Below, one piece after another: positions 59,876-64,000 of a stretch of DNA of 64,000 bases. The translations under genes and the position numbers were made by a program. Positions within the stretch are counted from its first letter, which is position 1. Every line of letters begins with the position of its first letter. The notes under the pieces were generated by a model. It was given only the letters and a program-made list of their open reading frames with translations, made no database searches and was not told where the DNA came from. Origin of the DNA: Chitinophagales bacterium 33-2 (GTDB lineage Bacteria; Bacteroidota; Bacteroidia; Chitinophagales; Chitinophagaceae); NCBI GenBank assembly GCA_002050435.1, contig MWYV01000045.1, forward strand, positions 27,704-91,703, written 5' to 3'.

Positions 59876-60079
59876 ATGGATTCAAAACATTCATCCAGAA
59901 GACTAACCGGAATGCCTGTAGAAGCACGATCCGGACATGAAATTAATATTTGCAATTTATCAAAAGAACTTACGGATGTTACAGAAAGCTGGAACGATTT
60001 AGATTTCTTTCAGCAACAGGAATGGTCTGGAAAAAAACTGCCAGTTAAAATAAAGAAAAAGACATCACAACAGGAATGA
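59876..60079 (+). CDS. hypothetical small protein at the end of the glycosyltransferase cluster
   Basis: The 67-residue soluble protein is rich in charged residues (MDSKHSSRRLTGMPVEARSG; ESWNDLDFFQQQEWSGKKLP; KIKKKTSQQE) with no signal or membrane part. I do not recognise it. It starts 26 bases after glycosyltransferase 3 and ends 22 bases before the DinB gene, so it probably belongs to the same transcript. It could be an acceptor peptide or a regulator, but nothing in the sequence decides this. Confidence 0.55.
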   Translation: MDSKHSSRRLTGMPVEARSGHEINICNLSKELTDVTESWNDLDFFQQQEWSGKKLPVKIKKKTSQQE

Positions 60080-60101
60080 GTAATTTCAACAAAAGTTTTT
60101 T

Positions 60102-60614
60102 ATGCCTGCTTTGGACAAATTAAATGCACCCGTTTTTTACCATCGTTATATTCAGCATGTAAAATACAATAATCTTTTGCCAGCGCTCCGTGAACATGTT
60201 GATGAAGTGCAGTCTGTTTTGGAAAGTATCAATAAGGAGAAATGGGATCATGCTTACCAGCCAGGTAAATGGACCGTTAAGGAAATGGTGCAACACCTGA
60301 TTGATACCGAAAGAATATTTTCTTACAGGGCTTTAAGAATTGCAAGAATGGACCCTACGCCCCTTCCAGGTTTTGATGAAAATCTTTTTGCCCTGAATGC
60401 GAAAGCAAACAGAAGGCAGCCTAGTGAACTTAAAGAAGAATACCTGTATGTGAGAAGGTCTGCATTGTTACTCTTTCAGTCATTTGATGATGAACAACAA
60501 AATGCCGTTGGCATGTCAAATGAACAACCCATTTCGGTGGAAGCCATTGGGTATATCATTCCCGGTCATGCATTACATCATGTATCTATACTGAAAGAAC
60601 GCTATGGCATTTAG
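60102..60614 (+). CDS. DinB-like (DUF664) metal-dependent protein
   Basis: The 170-residue four-helix bundle has the DinB metal histidines in MVQHLIDTERIFSYRALRIA and in PGHALHHVSILKERYG. Bacteroidota DinB proteins of this length are often thiol-dependent enzymes or of unknown function; no further assignment is possible. The start at 60102 places MPALDKLNAPVFYHRYI at the N terminus. It is the last plus-strand gene of the cluster region; the convergent prc gene has its terminator just after it. Confidence 0.85.
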   Translation: MPALDKLNAPVFYHRYIQHVKYNNLLPALREHVDEVQSVLESINKEKWDHAYQPGKWTVKEMVQHLIDTERIFSYRALRIARMDPTPLPGFDENLFALNAKANRRQPSELKEEYLYVRRSALLLFQSFDDEQQNAVGMSNEQPISVEAIGYIIPGHALHHVSILKERYGI

Positions 60615-60633
60615 GCCATCCAACTTCAATCAA

Positions 60634-60658
60634 TAAAAAAAGCCGCCCGGGGGCGGCT
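60634..60658 (-). terminator. intrinsic terminator after prc
   Basis: A 7-bp GC-rich stem (60641-60647 with 60652-60658) is followed on the minus strand by seven Ts, shortly past the prc stop. It lies close to the end of the convergent DinB gene. Confidence 0.75.
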
Positions 60659-60677
60659 TGCAATAATTATCAAATTA

Positions 60678-62822
60678 TTAAAAAGTTTTTACCGGCTCTT
60701 TCGTCTTTGCCAGGTTCTGTTGGTTTACAATATCATGAATGATCTTGATGGCCTGATCTACATAGATATCTTTGCTAATGTTAGCCAGCCATTGTTTGTA
60801 ACGTTCGTTCTTATCCTTATCTTCTGACACATACCTTTGCTGATCCTGCACCAGGAAATTAATATCCATTGCATTTTGCAGCTTTACCAGTTTTTCTATT
60901 TCCCTGATGGTTTCGCGGGTAAGTTTCTGGCGCTGTTTGTATTGATCGATTTGTAATGGATATACTTTTTCATCGAATTTGGCCAGCAGGTCTGTCTTCT
61001 TTTTAATATTGCTGAAAATCGTGTCACCTGCGATCCTTGTCTTACCGGCATTGGTGATCAGCTGCATGTCGAAACCGGGCTGCCATTTTTTATAACTGGC
61101 TTTTGAAATTTCGTCCCATGGAAGCGCGCCGGGGTTATCTCTTTCCCTGAACTTAAGGTATTCATAAACAGTAGGCACTATAATATCCGGCTCAACACCT
61201 TTTAATTGTGTGGAAGCACCACTGACCCTGTAAAATTTCTGAAGTGTCAGTTTTAAAGAGCCCAGTTCAGAATTGGAAGAAAGGTAATTGGACTGTGGAT
61301 CCAGGCCAATAGGTCTTTGAACCGTTCCCTTACCGTAAGTGCTGGTACTTCCAATAATGATGGCCCTTCCATAATCCTGCATGGCTGCAGCGAAGATCTC
61401 AGATGCAGAAGCACTGAACTCGTTAACCATTACAGCCAGCGGACCGTCATACAATACACCCGCATCGCGGTCGCGCATAACCTGTGGAGGTCCTTCCCTG
61501 TCTTTTACCTGTACAATTGGCCCCTGATCGATGAACAGACCGGCGATCTGGATCACATCATACAACGAACCTCCACCATTATTACGAAGGTCAATTACAA
61601 TTCCATCAACCTTTTCTTCTTTTAGTTTCTTTACTTCCCTGGCAACATCCACTGAACTGCGATGACCATCTGTGGGATCTTCAAAATTTGCGTAGAATTC
61701 AGGTAGAAAAATATAACCGATCCTTGAAGATCCTTCATTGATCACGGCACTTCTAACAAAAGATTCATCCTGTACGATCTTGTCTCTGATCAGGTTCACA
61801 GGTTTAAGGCTTCCGTCTTTTTTCCTGACAGTAAGGCGCACTTCTGTACCCTTCTGTCCACGTATAATCTTTACAGCATCAGTAACATCATAACCTGTTA
61901 ATTCAATTGCAGTTTCACTTCCCTGTCCCACTTTTACAATCACATCACCTACTTCAATTTCGCCGGATTTATGTGCAGGTCCGCCAGGTAACACACTTGA
62001 AATTTTTATATTTCCTTCCTCATAGGTTAACTGGGCACCAATGCCATAAAAAGAGCCACTGAGCTGTTCATCGAAATACCGTTTATCTACTGGAGGAAAA
62101 AATTCTGTAAAAGGATCCATCATGGAAGTTATGGTGTTGACATACACGCTGAATTTTTCATCATCGTTGAATTTAACCCGGTAACGATCGAAGATCCGGT
62201 CCATAGTAAGTTTCACCTTTTCTCTTGCTTCTTTTTCAAGTTCAGCATCCGACTTTACTGTAAAGCCTTCTTTTCCCTTATTGCTTTCCCTTGCCTCAAG
62301 AAGATCTACATAACGCTGGAGCGTAAGATATTTCAAACGCTTTCTCCAGGATTCCCGTCTTTCACCTTCTGTTTTGGAAAAATTTAATTTTTTATTGTCT
62401 GCATTTATAGATTCTGCAGTTTGAAAATCAAATGGCTTTCCTAAAATGTCTTTATAAATAAGAGACACTTCTTCACTTCTTATATTAAAGATCTTACCCG
62501 CTTCCAGGAAAAACTGAACCGGGGCTCCTTTAATTTCATCATCAATTTTTGTAGAAAACCTTTCGAGGGATTTTATGTCGCCCTGAAGGAAAATGTTTTT
62601 TTCAGAATCCAGTTCTTCAAAATATTTCTGGAAAACCTTTTTGGAGAAATCGTCATTAATTTCTTTGGGGCTGTAGTGACCCTGGGTAAGGATCTGACCT
62701 ACGATCTGGAGAATTTTTTCATAGCGTGTGGGAGGCGTTTTATCTCCTGTTGTTCCCATGGTTTCAATAGCAAGGAAAACAAAAGCCGCTACCATCACAA
62801 TCAATACTGGAAGTCTTTTCAT
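60678..62822 (-). CDS. prc: carboxy-terminal processing protease (S41, Prc/Tsp-like)
   Basis: The start at 62822 (MKRLPVLIVMVAAFVFLAIE, a signal anchor) gives 714 residues; an ATG ten codons upstream coincides with the likely transcription start and is disfavoured. A helical N-terminal Prc domain is followed by a PDZ domain (FYGIGAQLTYEEGNIKISSV, AHKSGEIEVGDVIVKVGQGS) and the S41 protease core with the Ser-Lys dyad in MVNEFSASASEIFAAAMQDY and GSTSTYGKGTVQRP. The C-terminal DUF3340-type part is present. It degrades damaged or tagged periplasmic proteins. Confidence 0.95.
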   Translation of the reverse strand: MKRLPVLIVMVAAFVFLAIETMGTTGDKTPPTRYEKILQIVGQILTQGHYSPKEINDDFSKKVFQKYFEELDSEKNIFLQGDIKSLERFSTKIDDEIKGAPVQFFLEAGKIFNIRSEEVSLIYKDILGKPFDFQTAESINADNKKLNFSKTEGERRESWRKRLKYLTLQRYVDLLEARESNKGKEGFTVKSDAELEKEAREKVKLTMDRIFDRYRVKFNDDEKFSVYVNTITSMMDPFTEFFPPVDKRYFDEQLSGSFYGIGAQLTYEEGNIKISSVLPGGPAHKSGEIEVGDVIVKVGQGSETAIELTGYDVTDAVKIIRGQKGTEVRLTVRKKDGSLKPVNLIRDKIVQDESFVRSAVINEGSSRIGYIFLPEFYANFEDPTDGHRSSVDVAREVKKLKEEKVDGIVIDLRNNGGGSLYDVIQIAGLFIDQGPIVQVKDREGPPQVMRDRDAGVLYDGPLAVMVNEFSASASEIFAAAMQDYGRAIIIGSTSTYGKGTVQRPIGLDPQSNYLSSNSELGSLKLTLQKFYRVSGASTQLKGVEPDIIVPTVYEYLKFRERDNPGALPWDEISKASYKKWQPGFDMQLITNAGKTRIAGDTIFSNIKKKTDLLAKFDEKVYPLQIDQYKQRQKLTRETIREIEKLVKLQNAMDINFLVQDQQRYVSEDKDKNERYKQWLANISKDIYVDQAIKIIHDIVNQQNLAKTKEPVKTF

Positions 62823-62857
62823 ATTCAAGATATATTTTAATGCCTTGGGCATGGTAT

Positions 62858-62865
62858 CAAATTTA
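62858..62865 (-). promoter_or_regulatory. candidate promoter -7 box for prc
   Basis: The minus strand reads TAAATTTG, an exact TAnnTTTG match, 36 bases upstream of the chosen prc start at 62822 and directly in front of the alternative ATG at 62852. Confidence 0.5.
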
Positions 62866-63045
62866 GTTTAAAAAAAAGGGTTTAATAAACATAAGGATCT
62901 GTTTAACAAACGTTTTTGACAGAAGGTAAAATTCATTGCAAAACGCTAACCTTTGTTAACCTCCCACTCAAACCTCATGCTATAAATTAAATCATTCTTT
63001 CTTTACAAAGATTCCTGTCCCGAATTTTTATTTGAAACTATTTAT

Positions 63046-63053
63046 TATTTTTG
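63046..63053 (+). promoter_or_regulatory. candidate promoter -7 box for tRNA-His
   Basis: TATTTTTG followed by CGCC is an exact TAnnTTTG match ending 10 bases before the mature tRNA 5' end. Confidence 0.55.
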
Positions 63054-63062
63054 CGCCAATAC

Positions 63063-63137
63063 GGTGATTGTAGCTCAGTTGGTTAGAGTACTAGATTGTG
63101 ATTCTAGGGGTCGCCGGTTCGAACCCGGTCAGTCACC
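63063..63137 (+). tRNA. tRNA-His (anticodon GTG)
   Basis: A full cloverleaf is readable. The 7-bp acceptor stem is GTGATTG with CAGTCAC (one G-T pair). The D arm is TAGCTCAGTTGGTTAGAG, the anticodon stem CTAGA/TCTAG closes the loop TTGTGAT with anticodon GTG, and the T arm is GCCGG-TTCGAAC-CCGGT. The extra G at 63063 facing C at 63137 is the G-1:C73 pair that HisRS requires, which confirms the identity. The full CCA end is not encoded. A terminator follows immediately. Confidence 0.97.
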
Positions 63138-63141
63138 CATC

Positions 63142-63163
63142 CCCCCGCAAAAGCGGGGGTTTT
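63142..63163 (+). terminator. intrinsic terminator after tRNA-His
   Basis: A 7-bp GC stem (63142-63148 with 63153-63159) with AAAA loop is followed by TTTTATTT, 4 bases past the tRNA. Confidence 0.9.
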
Positions 63164-63250
63164 ATTTGCCGCTGGTCTTCCTATGCAACCATTCATACTC
63201 TTTATTGTTAATAATGGTTAACGCCTCTTAATCTCCACTGGGCTTACGGT

Positions 63251-63258
63251 TACCTTTG
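63251..63258 (+). promoter_or_regulatory. candidate promoter -7 box for the outer-membrane receptor
   Basis: TACCTTTG followed by CAGCC is an exact TAnnTTTG match, 20 bases before the ATG at 63279. Confidence 0.55.
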
Positions 63259-63278
63259 CAGCCGTTCAAATAAAATAC

Positions 63279-63947
63279 ATGAGAAAAATACTTACAGGAA
63301 TCTTTTTTTCCTTTCTTACCACCATTTGTTTGGCCCAAATGCCGCAGATGCGCGGAGGTGGAGGCCAGGCACCAATGGGAAGGTTTTATGGAAAAATTGT
63401 TGATGCGGCCAATAAAGGCATTGATGCGGCTTCTATTACATTGGTCACTTCCCGGATGGATTCAGCCACCAAAAAACAAAAAGAAGTGATCGTTGGGGGC
63501 ATGTTAACCTCAGCTACAGGTGATTTCAGCATTGAAAACGTTCCTGCGATGGCACGCTATAAAATAAGAGTTACGGGTATCGGCTTTAAATCCTATGAAG
63601 CTGCCGTGAATTTTGAAATGCCTTCAAGAAATGCAGATCCTTCCACCATGTTAAGTGCACTGGATAAAGATCTGGGCAATATTAAACTGGAAATAGATGA
63701 CCAGGTTTTGGGCGGAGTTACCGTAACTGCAAACAGGCCTATGCTTCAAATGGGAATCGACAGGAAGATCTTTAATGTGGACAGGAACATCGTTTCTGCC
63801 GGAGGAACTGCTATTGATGTGATGCGTAATGTGCCCTCTATCAATGTGGATATTGATGGCAATATTACTTTGAGAAATAATGCACCGCAGATCTTTGTAG
63901 ATGGCCGTCCAACCAATCTTACCTTTGAAGGCTGCATGGCAAAATAA
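63279..63947 (+). CDS. outer-membrane beta-barrel/TonB receptor, frame broken in the plug domain
   Basis: The N-terminal 222 residues show a signal peptide (MRKILTGIFFSFLTTICLAQ), a Gly-rich linker, a carboxypeptidase-regulatory-like beta domain (GRFYGKIVDAANKGIDAASI, VTGIGFKSYEAAVNF) and the start of a TonB-type plug (MLQMGIDRKIFNVDRNIVSA, GGTAIDVMRNVPSINVDIDG, FVDGRPTNLTFE). Homologues continue with a segment such as QIPADAIESVEVITNPSAKYD and a 600-residue barrel. Here the sequence turns into GCMAK and a stop, and the last 53 bases of the window encode nothing like the plug. The gene is thus truncated, perhaps by an insertion whose edge is near 63931, or by an assembly join. Confidence 0.7.
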   Translation: MRKILTGIFFSFLTTICLAQMPQMRGGGGQAPMGRFYGKIVDAANKGIDAASITLVTSRMDSATKKQKEVIVGGMLTSATGDFSIENVPAMARYKIRVTGIGFKSYEAAVNFEMPSRNADPSTMLSALDKDLGNIKLEIDDQVLGGVTVTANRPMLQMGIDRKIFNVDRNIVSAGGTAIDVMRNVPSINVDIDGNITLRNNAPQIFVDGRPTNLTFEGCMAK

Positions 63948-64000
63948 TCGGCAAAAATATTATTCTCGTTGGTGTTTTTTCCTTTGTTATAGGTGACATC

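Noticed and set aside
49561..60614. O-antigen or capsule biosynthesis locus
   Set aside because: No flippase, polymerase, ABC exporter or priming glycosyltransferase is present in the cluster, so a standard surface-polysaccharide locus is not supported.

Overview
The window looks like a chromosomal segment of a Bacteroidota bacterium, most likely of the family Chitinophagaceae. The taxonomic evidence is a secreted protein with a type IX secretion (type B) sorting domain, a DUF4270 lipoprotein, a GSCFA protein, TonB-dependent receptors, a long signal peptidase I, weak ribosome binding sites, and repeated TAnnTTTG -7 promoter boxes a few tens of bases upstream of starts. Gene density is high. 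Many genes end in clear hairpin-plus-T-run terminators. No rRNA, CRISPR array, prophage or complete insertion sequence is visible.

Layout. Bases 1-5.6 kb carry two hydrolases, topA, a SirB1-like protein, csaA and ogt. Bases 5.6-16 kb carry cdd, lepB, a B12-type MerR regulator that converges on and overlaps an unusual sigma-54-type response regulator, pdhB, a SemiSWEET, a thiolase, a T9SS-secreted protein and a decayed yceI. Bases 16-31 kb carry a phosphoesterase, a TonB receptor, dnaG, an EF-G paralogue, several small unknowns, an M48 lipoprotein, plsY, prmA, pnp and rpsO. Bases 31-46 kb carry miaE, a GSCFA/HMG-CoA lyase pair, rlmB, metK, DUF4270, a half-size GT5 protein, panC-panD, a YbhN-type membrane protein, a heptose-phosphate adenylyltransferase, ppk-ppx, and panB present twice as an almost perfect 873-bp tandem duplication. 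Bases 46-49.5 kb carry an ALDH7-type dehydrogenase with an unannotated 53-residue gene in front, and a subtilase.

Bases 49.5-60 kb are the most interesting region. A tightly packed plus-strand cluster encodes an SDR, an NDP-sugar epimerase, a fusion of a cytosolic GH-A clan glycosidase with a CDP-paratose 2-epimerase-like domain, a zinc alcohol dehydrogenase, a Gfo/Idh/MocA oxidoreductase, a GT4 glycosyltransferase, three CgeB-like GT-B glycosyltransferases in a row and a small unknown protein. No flippase, polymerase or export gene is present. I infer a pathway that makes an unusual sugar and assembles a small intracellular glycoside or glycosylates a target.

The window ends with a Prc-type periplasmic protease, a tRNA-His gene and the start of an outer-membrane receptor whose reading frame breaks abruptly, possibly at an insertion boundary.

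Most assignments rest on motifs I can read in the translated sequence plus knowledge of the families. No database search was possible.
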